From contig NZ_FCOB02000011.1 in assembly GCF_001545075.1 (NCBI RefSeq), positions 124,001-188,000 of the forward strand: DNA of 64,000 nucleotides, read 5' to 3'. The position numbers and the translations under genes are program-made. The notes under the pieces were generated by a model that was given only the letters and a program-made list of their open reading frames with translations, was not told where the DNA came from and made no database searches. This DNA comes from Caballeronia ptereochthonis. Its GTDB lineage: Bacteria; Pseudomonadota; Gammaproteobacteria; Burkholderiales; Burkholderiaceae. How positions within the stretch are numbered: position 1 is the stretch's first letter; the number at the start of each line of letters is the position of its first letter. Below are positions 1 to 8,435 of the stretch, one piece after another.

Positions 1-508
1 CCCGCGCACGCACCGCACGCGCATCATCGGCCGCGATGAGATCAGTCTTCGTGAGCACGATCGATGTCGCGCCTTCGATCTGCCGCCGCGCAATATCGCC
101 GATATACGCATCCGCAAGCGTCTCCTCGATGCGCTCCGCATCCACCGCCACGACGATGCCCTGCAAACGGAAGGCGCGATCGAGCATGCCCACCTGCGCG
201 ATGCGCACCGGGTCCGACACGCCGCTCGCCTCGATCACGAGCAGATCGGGCCGCACCTCCCGCGCGCTGATGTCGATCAGCGTTTCCATCAGCTTGCCGC
301 CGATCGAACAGCACACGCAGCCGTTCTCCAGTCCGATCACATCGTCACTGCGCTCGCGGATCAACGCCGCATCGATGTTGATCGAGCCGAAGTCGTTGAC
401 CAGCACCGTGACGCGGCGGCCCTCGGTGTTGCTCAGCAGCGCGTTGATCATCGTGGTCTTGCCCGCGCCGAGATAGCCACCGATGACGACGAGCGGAATC
501 GGAGACAT
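1..508 (-). CDS. CobW/P47K-family GTPase (3' end outside window)
   Basis: Reading from 508 downwards, the protein opens with a P-loop (GGYLGAGKTT) within its first 20 residues. It then has the family hallmark ENGCVCC followed by SIGGKLMETL. These are the Walker A and CxCC metal-binding motifs of COG0523/CobW metallochaperone GTPases. Such proteins use GTP to deliver zinc, cobalt or another metal to a client enzyme. The start codon overlaps the stop of the amidohydrolase by one base (TGATG), so the two are translationally coupled. The adjacent metal-dependent hydrolase is a plausible client, but that is inference. The C-terminal part lies beyond base 1. Confidence 0.9.
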   Translation of the reverse strand, partial: MSPIPLVVIGGYLGAGKTTMINALLSNTEGRRVTVLVNDFGSINIDAALIRERSDDVIGLENGCVCCSIGGKLMETLIDISAREVRPDLLVIEASGVSDPVRIAQVGMLDRAFRLQGIVVAVDAERIEETLADAYIGDIARRQIEGATSIVLTKTDLIAADDARAVRAR

Positions 509-2160
509 CAAGCAGGCGCCTGAAAAGCGCGACCGCCAAGGATCGTGCCCCACACGCGCATTTGGCCGAGGCGCTCGGCGGGAACCTCACGCGGATCTTC
601 ATCGAGCACGGCGAAGTCCGCGAACTTGCCGACCTCGATGCTGCCGATCACGTCGTCCATGCCGATCGTATAAGCGGCGCCGAGCGTGATCGCACGCAGT
701 GCGTCGGCTACGCTCAGGCGCTCCGCTTCGCCCAGGACACGGCCCGATGCGGTCTGCCGTTGCACCGCGCACCACGCCGTAAAGAGCGGATTGAGCTGCG
801 TGATCGGCGCATCCGAATGCAGGCCGAACGTGATGCCGAGCGCGTTCGCCGTGCCCGCCGCGTTCATCCGGTTCGCACGGTCGGCGCCCATCGTCTGCGT
901 ATAGTGCGCGTCGCCCCAGTAATAGATGTGGTTCGAGAAGAAGTTCACGCACATGCCGAGGCGTGCAGCGCGCGCGAGCTGCCGCGCGTCGGCCATCTGG
1001 CAATGCTGCAGCGTATGCCGATGGTCCGCGCGCGGGTGTCGGCTCACGATGGCCTCGATCGCGTCCAGCACGAGCTCGGTCGCTTCGTCGCCATTCGTGT
1101 GGATGTGCAGTTGCAGCCCTGCGAGATGGAAGGGCAGAAACGTTTCGACGAACTGCTCCGGCGGAATCAGCCACAAACCGTTCGGCCGCCCGTTCACATA
1201 GCCCGGCCAGCGCAGGCGGGCGGTAAAGCCCTGAATCGAGCCGTCGACGATGAACTTCACCGGACCGAAGCGCAGCTTGTCCGAGTTGAGCTCGACCGCT
1301 TCGAGCACGCGAGAAGGCCCGCCTTCGGGATTGCGCTGCGGCCCGAACGCGGGCACGAGCCGAATCGGAAAGCGCGCATCGCGCGTCACTTCGACGAGAT
1401 TGCGCATGCCCTTGTCGGACAGATCGTTGAGCAGGTCGGTAGCCGTCGTCACGCCCGCGAGCTGCGCGACCCGGCCGAAGTCGCGGATCGCCTCGGGGTT
1501 GTCGCTCGCGGATAGCGAGAGCTTCGCGCCGATCACGCGATACACCGGAAACATTGCCGCGAACTCCTGCAATTCGCCGGTGAGCCCACCGCTCGCGTCC
1601 TTCACGATGCCGTCGACATCCGTGTCCTCGTCGATGCCGGCGAGTTCGAGCATCGGCGAATTCACGTTCATCAGATGCACGCTCGCATGCAGGATCGCGA
1701 TCGGGCGCGTCGCCGATACGCGATCGAGTTGCGCCACCGTCAGGCGGTCGCTGCCGAAGAAGATCGGATCGAAGCCCCATGCGAGCAACGGCGTGCTGGC
1801 GTCGTCGAGCTTGCGCTCGGCTTCCCGCAATCGCTCGATCACCGCATCGAGCGATTGCAGGCCGGCCCAGCGCGTGCCATCCGGCCCGCGGCGCTCGTAA
1901 TAGCCGACATACACCGCGCTCCACATCGCGCCTTCCATCAGATGCGAGTGGCCTTCCACGAGGCCCGGCATCAGCACCTTGTCGCCGAAGGTCGTGTCCG
2001 GTTCGGCGTCGGTCCATTGGCGTATGTCGTCACGCGCGCCGACAGAGAGAATTCTGCCGTTGCGGATCGCCACGTGCGTGGCGACCGGCTGTTGCGGGTT
2101 CATCGTCAGAATCTTGCGTGCGACGAGCACCTTCACTGCGTCGTTGTCGGTCTGGGTCAT
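508..2160 (-). CDS. Amidohydrolase of the YtcJ-like (Amidohydro_3) family
   Basis: 550 residues. The N-terminus carries the composite beta-sandwich start (KILTMNPQQPVATHVAIRNGRI), followed by the metal-binding motif PGLVEGHSHL. Further on are HIHTNGD, HTLQHCQ and GLHSDAPI, then a C-terminal return to the sandwich (GKFADFAVLDEDP). This is the pattern of metal-dependent exo-amidohydrolases that hydrolyse cyclic or acyl amides, carbamates or related bonds; the substrate cannot be read from sequence. The start MTQTDNDAVK was chosen because it overlaps the symporter stop by 4 bases (ATGA); longer upstream readings lie inside the symporter gene. Symporter and hydrolase probably import and cleave the same compound. 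Confidence 0.88.
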   Translation of the reverse strand: MTQTDNDAVKVLVARKILTMNPQQPVATHVAIRNGRILSVGARDDIRQWTDAEPDTTFGDKVLMPGLVEGHSHLMEGAMWSAVYVGYYERRGPDGTRWAGLQSLDAVIERLREAERKLDDASTPLLAWGFDPIFFGSDRLTVAQLDRVSATRPIAILHASVHLMNVNSPMLELAGIDEDTDVDGIVKDASGGLTGELQEFAAMFPVYRVIGAKLSLSASDNPEAIRDFGRVAQLAGVTTATDLLNDLSDKGMRNLVEVTRDARFPIRLVPAFGPQRNPEGGPSRVLEAVELNSDKLRFGPVKFIVDGSIQGFTARLRWPGYVNGRPNGLWLIPPEQFVETFLPFHLAGLQLHIHTNGDEATELVLDAIEAIVSRHPRADHRHTLQHCQMADARQLARAARLGMCVNFFSNHIYYWGDAHYTQTMGADRANRMNAAGTANALGITFGLHSDAPITQLNPLFTAWCAVQRQTASGRVLGEAERLSVADALRAITLGAAYTIGMDDVIGSIEVGKFADFAVLDEDPREVPAERLGQMRVWGTILGGRAFQAPA

Positions 2161-3560
2161 GAGTCGTTCGAGTGGATCAGGTCGGCGTGAACCTGCTTGC
2201 GGCCGGCGCTCGGATTGGCGAGAAAGACGATGAGCACATTCACCGCGAGACAGACGAGGCCGAGATTCAGGCCCGCTATATCGACATGCAGCACATACAG
2301 GACGACCGCCAGCACCTGCCCCACCAGCATCCCCGATGCGATGGCCCGCGCACTCACGCGCAGGCCGAACACGATGGCGATCACGCCGGGAAAGAACTGC
2401 GTGACGCCGTAGTACGTCATGTTGATGAGCGTGAGCATCAGGTTGGGCGTGGCGAGCGTCATGCCGATGGACAGCACCAGGTACAGCCCGATCACCACTT
2501 TGGCGCTGGCCTTCTGGCGCGTCTCCGGCATGTTCGGCAGCAGGTTGCGCGTGACGACCGGCCCGATCGCGAGACAGATGCCCGCGAGCACCAGCAGCCC
2601 CGAAAGCGACGCGCCGGCCGCGACCATGCCGACCAGCCAGGGTGGCAGCAGATGCACGACGGCGGTAAAGAAAGCCTCGTTGGGCGAGCCGAGCGGCACA
2701 TTCTGCGCAATCGCGTAGTACGACGCGACCACGAGGAACGGATACATCAGCATGTAGAGCGGCATCACGACTTGCGAGCGGCGGATCGTGTCGGCGCTCT
2801 TCGCGGTGAAGAAGTTCTGGATCGCGAACGGCATCACATAGAAGCCGAGCGACTGGAACAGCATCGTGCTCATCGAGAAGGTGAGCTGATGCGCGTTCAT
2901 CGCGTTCGATACGTGCTGGCTCGCCGCTCTGAACACCGGCTCGACACCCGCTTCCCACGCCACCGCGAGGCCCGTCACGACGATCGCCGCGACCATCAGA
3001 ATGTCTTTCAGGATCGCGATATACGCCGATGCGCGCACGCCGGCGATCGCGATATACGTGAACGCGAGCAGCGCCGAGATCATGATGAGGCCCACGGGGT
3101 TCACGTTCCAGCCCAGGCCCTTGAGCGCGGCGACGAGGCCGGTGAATTGCAGCTGGCCCCACGGCAGCAGAAAGATGAGCGCTGAGACGGCGACGATCAG
3201 CTCCAGCGCGCGGCTGGCGAAGTGTCCCTTGAAGAGATCGGGCAGGGTGATCGCGTTATGGCGCTTGCCCGCCTCCCAGATCTTCGGCCCGACGAAATAG
3301 CCGATCGGATACGCAAGCAGGATATAGCCGAGGAACCAGACCCCGTAGGTCGGTCCTTTCGCGTAAATGCCGCCCGGAAAGCCGACCATCGTGCCGATGC
3401 TGTAGATCTCGCCCGCCGCGAGAAAGAACACGAGCCACGCGCCGAATTGACGCGACGCGACAAAGAAGTCGTGCACGCTCTGCGAGCCGCGTCCCTTGCC
3501 CGCGCGCAGCGCCAGCCACAGCGACAGCGCGATGAACCCCAGAAATACCGTGGAAGCCAT
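2157..3560 (-). CDS. Sodium:solute symporter (SSS family)
   Basis: 467 residues with about 12-13 hydrophobic segments. The N-terminal region SVHDFFVASRQFGAWLVFFL is the typical SSS opening, in which the -DFFVAGR- type motif precedes helix 2. AAGEIYSIGTMVGFPGGIYAKGP corresponds to the conserved Na+/substrate-binding helix region. The protein is shorter than many SSS members and is preceded by a DUF3311 subunit only 14 bases upstream, an arrangement common for two-subunit SSS carriers. It likely brings in the substrate of the downstream amidohydrolase using a cation gradient. Substrate unknown. Confidence 0.9.
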   Translation of the reverse strand: MASTVFLGFIALSLWLALRAGKGRGSQSVHDFFVASRQFGAWLVFFLAAGEIYSIGTMVGFPGGIYAKGPTYGVWFLGYILLAYPIGYFVGPKIWEAGKRHNAITLPDLFKGHFASRALELIVAVSALIFLLPWGQLQFTGLVAALKGLGWNVNPVGLIMISALLAFTYIAIAGVRASAYIAILKDILMVAAIVVTGLAVAWEAGVEPVFRAASQHVSNAMNAHQLTFSMSTMLFQSLGFYVMPFAIQNFFTAKSADTIRRSQVVMPLYMLMYPFLVVASYYAIAQNVPLGSPNEAFFTAVVHLLPPWLVGMVAAGASLSGLLVLAGICLAIGPVVTRNLLPNMPETRQKASAKVVIGLYLVLSIGMTLATPNLMLTLINMTYYGVTQFFPGVIAIVFGLRVSARAIASGMLVGQVLAVVLYVLHVDIAGLNLGLVCLAVNVLIVFLANPSAGRKQVHADLIHSNDS

Positions 3561-3574
3561 ACCGAAATCCTCCT

Positions 3575-3784
3575 CTATGCATCGCGCGCTTCGCGCCGTT
3601 CAGCTTTTTTGTCGAACAGTACCCAGCAAAGCTCGAGACAAATGGACGTCAGCACGAACCAGCCGAAAATCCACGCATAGATAAACGGAATGCCGAGCAC
3701 GTAAATGTCTTTCGACGCGGCCCAAGGCAGCAGCCCGATCACGCCGACAAAGGGCAAACCGAGTCCGATCAAGAGTTTGAGCAT
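3575..3784 (-). CDS. DUF3311-family small membrane protein (SSS accessory subunit)
   Basis: 69 residues with two hydrophobic helices (LLIGLGLPFVGVIGLLPW and IPFIYAWIFGWFVLTSICLEL) and a charged C-terminus (FDKKAERREARDA). Size and the FIYAWIFGW-type second helix fit DUF3311 proteins, which are encoded just before sodium:solute symporters and are thought to be small carrier subunits. The ATG at 3784 is preceded by GGAGTGG, a fair ribosome site. Longer in-frame readings upstream are arginine-rich and look non-coding. First gene of the minus-strand unit. Confidence 0.82.
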   Translation of the reverse strand: MLKLLIGLGLPFVGVIGLLPWAASKDIYVLGIPFIYAWIFGWFVLTSICLELCWVLFDKKAERREARDA

Positions 3785-3844
3785 GGTCCACTCCGCATGA
3801 TCATGACCCCGCGCAGTGCCTGCATCGCGCGGGGCGAAAGGGAA

Positions 3845-4009
3845 TTCGGTCCAGTATGACCAGACAAAAATGGTCCCTCGTAGTGCCAGAGACGGCCAAT
3901 CGGTGGGGCCAGTGGCGCCGCGCGGAGGCGCCTTTGCGGACACCGACCTGGCACTAACGAAGGTTTCGGGCTGGCACTAAGCGGCGCGCGGAGTTCGGTG
4001 CAGTATGAG
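3845..4009. promoter_or_regulatory. Divergent control region with repeated operator-like motifs
   Basis: The gap between the DUF3311 unit and the FAD oxidase holds two exact direct repeats, CTGGCACTAA at 3948-3957 and 3971-3980, 23 bases apart start to start. An inverted copy, TAGTGCCAG, lies at 3881-3889. A second motif, TTCGGTCCAGTATGA (3845-3859), recurs as TTCGGTGCAGTATGA (3995-4009) with one mismatch. Tandem direct repeats spaced about two helical turns apart are typical of MocR/GntR-type regulators, but no such gene lies in the window. Function is inferred from position only. Confidence 0.5.
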
Positions 4010-4031
4010 GGTACTTTCCAAGGAGTTATCG

Positions 4032-5465
4032 GTGGCTACTCTCGACTTCCCTGCGCCGGCCCTTCGTGGCGCGTGCGCCCCATACGATCCGCTCTACGAT
4101 CCGCTCGTCTCGCCCATCAGCCGTCAGGCGATGGACTACGCGCCCACCTACTGGGTCGCGACCGCCGGCGAGCCGCCCGAAGACGACGGACCGTTGCCCG
4201 GCGATGCCGATGTCGACGTGCTGATCGTCGGCGCGGGATTCACCGGTCTTTCCACCGCGCTCTTTCTGGCCCGCGAGCACGGCATCCGCGCGACGGTCGT
4301 CGATGCAAACCGCACCGCTTGGGGCTGCACGAGCCGCAACGGCGGGCAGGGGCAGAACGCGAGCGGCCGTCTCTATCGCTCGCAATGGATCGAGCGCTGG
4401 GGCAAGCAGACGGCGCTCAAGCTCGATGCGGAGATTCGCGAAGGCTTCGATACGTTCAAGCATTTGATCGAGGAATTCGCATGCGATCCGCAGCCGGGCG
4501 GCCATCTGTACATCGCGCACCGCGCGCGCAAGATGGACTTCCTCGCCAACGAATGCAAGGTGATGCGCGACGTCTTCGGCTACGACGCGCACATGCTGAG
4601 CGCCAAGGAAGTCGCGCAATCGTATGTCGACGATCGCGAAAGCTGCGGCGCGCTGCTCGAACCGGACGGCATCGGCGTGCATCCGCTCAAGCTCGCGTTC
4701 GGCTATCTGCGCATGGCGCGCTCGCTCGGCGTGAAGGTCCATCCGAGCACGCCCGTGCTCAACGTCGAGACGATTCGCGGCGTGCATCACGTGCGCACGC
4801 CGCGCGGCGTCATTCGTGCGAAGGCGGTCGCGTTCGCGACGGGCGGCTATACGCGCAACGACATGCATCGCGCGCTCAACGCGAAGATCATGCCGATCCT
4901 CTCGAACTCGCTCGTCACGCGGCCGCTTACGGAGCAGGAACTTGCCTCGACGAATTTCCGCACGCGTCAGGTCATCACCGATACGCGCACGCTGCGTTTC
5001 TACTATCGCCTGTTGCCGGATAACCGCGTGCAGATCGGCAGCCGCAGCGCGATCACGGGCGCCGATGCCGCGAACCCGCGGCATATGGAGGTGCTCGTCG
5101 AAGGGCTGCATCGCAAGTTTCCTTCGCTCAAGGGCATACGCATCGACTATTCGTGGTGGGGCTGGGTCGACGTGAGTCACGACATGATGCCGCGCGTCGC
5201 GCAGCCCGATCCGCAGCAGAGCATCTTCTATGCCGTCGGCTACGGCGGCAACGGCGTGTCATTCTCCGCGCATGCGGGGCGGCGCCTGGCCGAGCGTGTC
5301 GCGGGCAAGTGGCAAAGCAGCCGCGACGATCTGCCGATCTACGACTCCGCGCTCGAATATCCGAACGTGATGGGCATGGTGCGGTGGAAGGGCTTCGCGC
5401 CGTTTCGCCGCGTCGGCCAACGATTCCTTTACCACAAGTATCTGGCGCAGGACGAAAAGCGCTGA
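4032..5465 (+). CDS. FAD-dependent amine/amino-acid oxidase, DadA/PuuB (OrdL)-like
   Basis: 477 residues from a GTG at 4032, chosen because AAGGAG (4020-4025) sits six bases upstream; an ATG nine codons earlier (4005) has no ribosome site and falls in a repeated promoter motif. The N-terminus shows the Rossmann FAD fold (DVLIVGAGFTGLSTALFLA) and then CTSRNGGQGQNASG, matching the GASGRNGGQ-type loop of gamma-glutamylputrescine oxidases. C-terminal YAVGYGGNGVSFSAHAGR closes the FAD site. The family oxidises primary or secondary amines or amino acids to imines with H2O2 or quinone reduction. An APC permease downstream supports an amine or amino-acid substrate. Confidence 0.85.
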   Translation: MATLDFPAPALRGACAPYDPLYDPLVSPISRQAMDYAPTYWVATAGEPPEDDGPLPGDADVDVLIVGAGFTGLSTALFLAREHGIRATVVDANRTAWGCTSRNGGQGQNASGRLYRSQWIERWGKQTALKLDAEIREGFDTFKHLIEEFACDPQPGGHLYIAHRARKMDFLANECKVMRDVFGYDAHMLSAKEVAQSYVDDRESCGALLEPDGIGVHPLKLAFGYLRMARSLGVKVHPSTPVLNVETIRGVHHVRTPRGVIRAKAVAFATGGYTRNDMHRALNAKIMPILSNSLVTRPLTEQELASTNFRTRQVITDTRTLRFYYRLLPDNRVQIGSRSAITGADAANPRHMEVLVEGLHRKFPSLKGIRIDYSWWGWVDVSHDMMPRVAQPDPQQSIFYAVGYGGNGVSFSAHAGRRLAERVAGKWQSSRDDLPIYDSALEYPNVMGMVRWKGFAPFRRVGQRFLYHKYLAQDEKR

Positions 5466-5497
5466 ACCCTTTCGCAACGTACTGAAAAGATCGACAC

Positions 5498-5887
5498 ATG
5501 AGCACTCAAACGAATCAGGACTACATCCGCCTTCTGGAGACGTTCAACGATGCATGGAACCGCCACGACATCGAAGCGCTGATGAGCTGCATGGCGGACG
5601 AATGCGTCTTTCACGGCGTGGCGGGCCCGGATGTACTGGGCCGCACCTTCAGCGGCCGCGACGAAGTGCGCAAGGGCTTCGCGCTCGCATGGGAAACATG
5701 CCCCGATGCATCGTGGAAGGACGGCGAGCATTTCGTGAGCGGCGAGCGCGGCGTATCGGAATCGACGTTTCGCGGCACGAAGGCGGACGGCTCGCGCATC
5801 GAGGCGCGCATGGTGGACGTCTTCACCTTCAAGGACGGCAAGATCGCGGTGAAGAACGCGTTCCGCAAGGACCGTCCCACGCTCTGA
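5498..5887 (+). CDS. SnoaL/NTF2-like fold protein
   Basis: 129 residues. It begins with the helical pattern LLETFNDAWNRHDIEALMSCMADECVFH, followed by FSGRDEVRKGF and ends VDVFTFKDGKIAVKNAFRKDRP. This is the standard SnoaL_2/NTF2-like alpha+beta cone. Members include isomerases, cyclases and many proteins of unknown role. It lies 32 bases behind the FAD oxidase and before the permease, so it probably acts on the oxidase product or is an accessory. No specific reaction can be assigned. Confidence 0.8.
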   Translation: MSTQTNQDYIRLLETFNDAWNRHDIEALMSCMADECVFHGVAGPDVLGRTFSGRDEVRKGFALAWETCPDASWKDGEHFVSGERGVSESTFRGTKADGSRIEARMVDVFTFKDGKIAVKNAFRKDRPTL

Positions 5888-5990
5888 GAAGAGGGAGAGC
5901 GGCATCGCGTGAAGCAATGAAGTGCCTCGACACGCTGGCAACGAACCGGCGGTCGAAGGGGCAATCGATACAAGCAGATCAGGAGACGAC

Positions 5991-7430
5991 ATGCAATCGA
6001 GTACGGATCAAGGCGATCTCAAGTGTGGCCTCAAGCAGCGCCACATGACGATGATCGCGCTGGGCGGCGTCATAGGCGCCGGACTTTTCGTCGGTAGCGG
6101 TGTGGTGATCCAGCAGGCGGGACCAGCCGCGATTCTTTCGTTCCTCATCACCGGTGGTCTCGTGGTGCTCGTCATGCGCATGCTGGGCGAGATGGCCTGT
6201 GCGATGCCCGCCGTCGGCTCGTTCTACGAATATGCGCGCCTCGCGTTCAAGACGCAGCGCGGACCGGGGCGTCTCGCCGGCTTCCTGACCGGCTGGATGT
6301 ACTGGTACTTCTGGGTCATCGTGATCGCGCTCGAAGCGGTGGCGGGCGCGAAGCTCGTGCAGTTCTGGATACCCGACGTGCCTTCGTGGATCATCAGTCT
6401 GGTGCTCCTCGTCGTGCTGACGCTGACGAACCTGATTTCGGTCAGCAGCTACGGCGAGTTCGAGTTCTGGTTCTCGTCGATCAAGGTCGGCGCGATCATC
6501 GTGTTCCTGTTTCTCGGCGGCCTCTATGTATGCGGCCTGTGGCCCGCGTCGATGCACACGGCCGATGTCGCCGCAACCTTCCTCGGACACGGCGGCTTCA
6601 TGCCCAATGGCATCGGACCGGTCATGACGGGCGCGGTCGCGGCGACAGGCTTCTACTTCGGCGCGGAGATCGTCACGATCGCGGCGGCGGAGGCGAAGGA
6701 GCCCGCCAAGGCCGTCGCGAAGGCGACCAATTCGGTCATCACGCGCGTGCTGGTGTTCTATGTCGGCTCGGTCGCGCTGGTGGTCGCGCTCGTGCCGTGG
6801 AACTCGCATCAGATGGCGACGCCCTACGTGAGCGCGCTCGACGTGATGGGCATGCCCGCCGCGGCGAACGTGATGAATGCGATCGTGCTCACCGCCGTGC
6901 TGTCCGCGCTCAACTCGGGCCTCTATGCGGCCTCGCGCATGCTGTTCGCGCTGACGCGTCACGGCGATGCGCCGCTCGGTCTCGCGAAGGTGAACAAGCG
7001 CGGCGTGCCGACTCGCGCGATTCTGCTCGGCACGGTGTTCGGCTATGTGTCGGTGGTGATGTCGTACATCTCGCCGGATACGGTGTTCGCGTTCCTCGTC
7101 AACTCGTACGGCACGGTCGCGATCTTCGTGTACCTGCTGATCGCGTTCTCGCAACTGCGCCTGCGCAGCCGCATGACGAGCTTCGAGGCGAACGACCTGC
7201 GCGTGCGCATGTGGGGATTTCCCTATCTGACCTGGCTCGCGATCTTCGGGATGCTGGCGATTCTCGTCGCGATGGCCTTCATCCCCGATCAACGCAAGCC
7301 GCTGTGGCTCGGCGTCGCCAGTCTGGGCATCCTGATCGTCGCTTATGTCGTGTTCAAGCGCGGCCGCAAGGAAGTCGAAGTCGAATCCGAAGACCATTCG
7401 ACGCGGCATCTGCAAACAGCGGAGCGTTGA
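5991..7430 (+). CDS. Amino-acid permease, APC family (GabP-like)
   Basis: 479 residues with about 12 transmembrane helices. The start at 5991 follows AGGAGA (5981-5986). CGLKQRHMTMIALGGVIGAGLFVGSGVVI is the signature opening of the amino-acid transporter (AAT) branch of APC permeases, with the substrate-binding GAGLF motif. EYARLAFKTQRG and GFLTGWMYWYFWV in helices 2-3 also fit GabP/AnsP/AroP-type carriers. It likely imports an amino acid or gamma-amino acid that feeds the upstream FAD oxidase. Its 3' end converges on the IclR gene across a hairpin. Confidence 0.88.
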   Translation: MQSSTDQGDLKCGLKQRHMTMIALGGVIGAGLFVGSGVVIQQAGPAAILSFLITGGLVVLVMRMLGEMACAMPAVGSFYEYARLAFKTQRGPGRLAGFLTGWMYWYFWVIVIALEAVAGAKLVQFWIPDVPSWIISLVLLVVLTLTNLISVSSYGEFEFWFSSIKVGAIIVFLFLGGLYVCGLWPASMHTADVAATFLGHGGFMPNGIGPVMTGAVAATGFYFGAEIVTIAAAEAKEPAKAVAKATNSVITRVLVFYVGSVALVVALVPWNSHQMATPYVSALDVMGMPAAANVMNAIVLTAVLSALNSGLYAASRMLFALTRHGDAPLGLAKVNKRGVPTRAILLGTVFGYVSVVMSYISPDTVFAFLVNSYGTVAIFVYLLIAFSQLRLRSRMTSFEANDLRVRMWGFPYLTWLAIFGMLAILVAMAFIPDQRKPLWLGVASLGILIVAYVVFKRGRKEVEVESEDHSTRHLQTAER

Positions 7431-7438
7431 GCTCGCAG

Positions 7439-7471
7439 GCGGCCGGAATGCTGCATTCGCGGACCGGCCGC
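7439..7471. terminator. Hairpin between convergent genes
   Basis: GCGGCCGG (7439-7446) and CCGGCCGC (7464-7471) form a perfect 8-bp stem between the permease stop (7430) and the IclR stop (7472). The loop contains a further small repeat, AATG-CTG-CATT. No U-tract follows on either strand, so it may be a bidirectional or Rho-assisted terminator. Confidence 0.5.
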
Positions 7472-8233
7472 TCATTCCCTGAACGTCTTGGCGGTTTCTT
7501 CGGCGGTGCGGCGCAGATCGGGCTCGAAGGCGAGCAGCTGATCGAGCCCGATGCGTCCCACCGGCGCCTGAATTGCGATGGCCGCGCACGCGCGATTGCG
7601 GTCGAGCATCACCGGCACTGCAATCGCAACGAGCCCCTGCAGATGCTCCTGATTGTTGATGGCGAGCATGCGGCGGCGCGTCACCGCGAGCTCCTTGCGC
7701 AGCGCGTCCCGGTCGGTGATGGTGCGCTCCGAGTATGAACGCAGCGGCATGCGCTCGATCATGCGTTCGCGCCGTTCCTTCGGCAGAAAGCTGAGCAGCA
7801 GCTTGCCGCTTGCCGAGCAGTGCAGCGGCACGTGCGAGCCCGGCTGCAGATGCATGCGCAGCGGCCAGCCGGTTTCAACGCGATCCACATAGACGACGTC
7901 GTTACCCGCGAGCATCGTCAGATTGCAGGTTTCGCCGACGCGCGTGACGAGCTGCTCGAGCAGCGCATGCCGCGCCGCAGCGGGGCCCGCGTGCATCAGC
8001 ACATTGATGGCGAGCGTGCGCACGCGCGCCGAGCATTCGTAGAGCTTGTCGCTCGCGCCGCGCGTCACGAGCCAGGCGTCCATCAATTGCACGAGGATGC
8101 GATGCACCGTCTGCTTGGGCAGGCCGAGCGCATCGACGAGCTCGGTCATCGATAGCGGGCGGTTCGCCTCCGCGAGCGTTTCGAGCACGCGAAACGCGCG
8201 CACGGCGGCGGCATTCGATTGATTCGACGTCAC
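7472..8233 (-). CDS. sauR: IclR-family regulator, probable SauR
   Basis: 253 residues from a GTG at 8233, chosen because AAGGAGA lies just upstream; the reading frame stays open further but has no ribosome site there. The N-terminal winged helix (AAAVRAFRVLETLAEANRPLSMTELVDALGLPKQTVHRILVQL) is IclR type. The C-terminal effector domain carries LHCSASGKLLLSFLP. It is divergent from an aldehyde dehydrogenase, CoA ligase and MFS set in the same layout as sauRSTU of Cupriavidus necator, in which sauR is the divergent presumed regulator. A 13-bp palindrome in the intergenic gap is its likely site. The sau assignment rests on synteny, not on any measured similarity. Confidence 0.78.
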   Translation of the reverse strand: MTSNQSNAAAVRAFRVLETLAEANRPLSMTELVDALGLPKQTVHRILVQLMDAWLVTRGASDKLYECSARVRTLAINVLMHAGPAAARHALLEQLVTRVGETCNLTMLAGNDVVYVDRVETGWPLRMHLQPGSHVPLHCSASGKLLLSFLPKERRERMIERMPLRSYSERTITDRDALRKELAVTRRRMLAINNQEHLQGLVAIAVPVMLDRNRACAAIAIQAPVGRIGLDQLLAFEPDLRRTAEETAKTFRE

Positions 8234-8273
8234 GCTGTCTCCTTCTACTTTGCGTTTGTATTTCATTGTGCGT

Positions 8274-8315
8274 CGAAAACACCGGTTTTCGGGACTATGG
8301 AAAGTCCCGAAAACC
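8274..8315. promoter_or_regulatory. Palindromic operator candidate for the IclR regulator
   Basis: GGTTTTCGGGACT (8284-8296) and AGTCCCGAAAACC (8303-8315) are perfect 13-bp arms around a 6-base spacer. An extra half-site CGAAAAC lies at 8274-8280, so CGAAAAC/GTTTTCG occurs three times here. The block is 40-80 bases from the regulator start and about 120-160 bases from the dehydrogenase start, as expected for a shared operator. Confidence 0.65.
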
Positions 8316-8435
8316 TGATTTTTCGATGCTGGCGATTTCGCTGCACGCGTTCGTCCAGAAAACGGGACCGCGCGACGAACGCGGCTGACTAGATTGGATA
8401 GCACCTCCAATCCTTCATCAGCCGAGGCTTATCGC

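Noticed and set aside
5979..7589. 536-residue open frame antisense to the APC permease
   Set aside because: Arg/His-rich, runs across the convergent hairpin and lacks a ribosome site.
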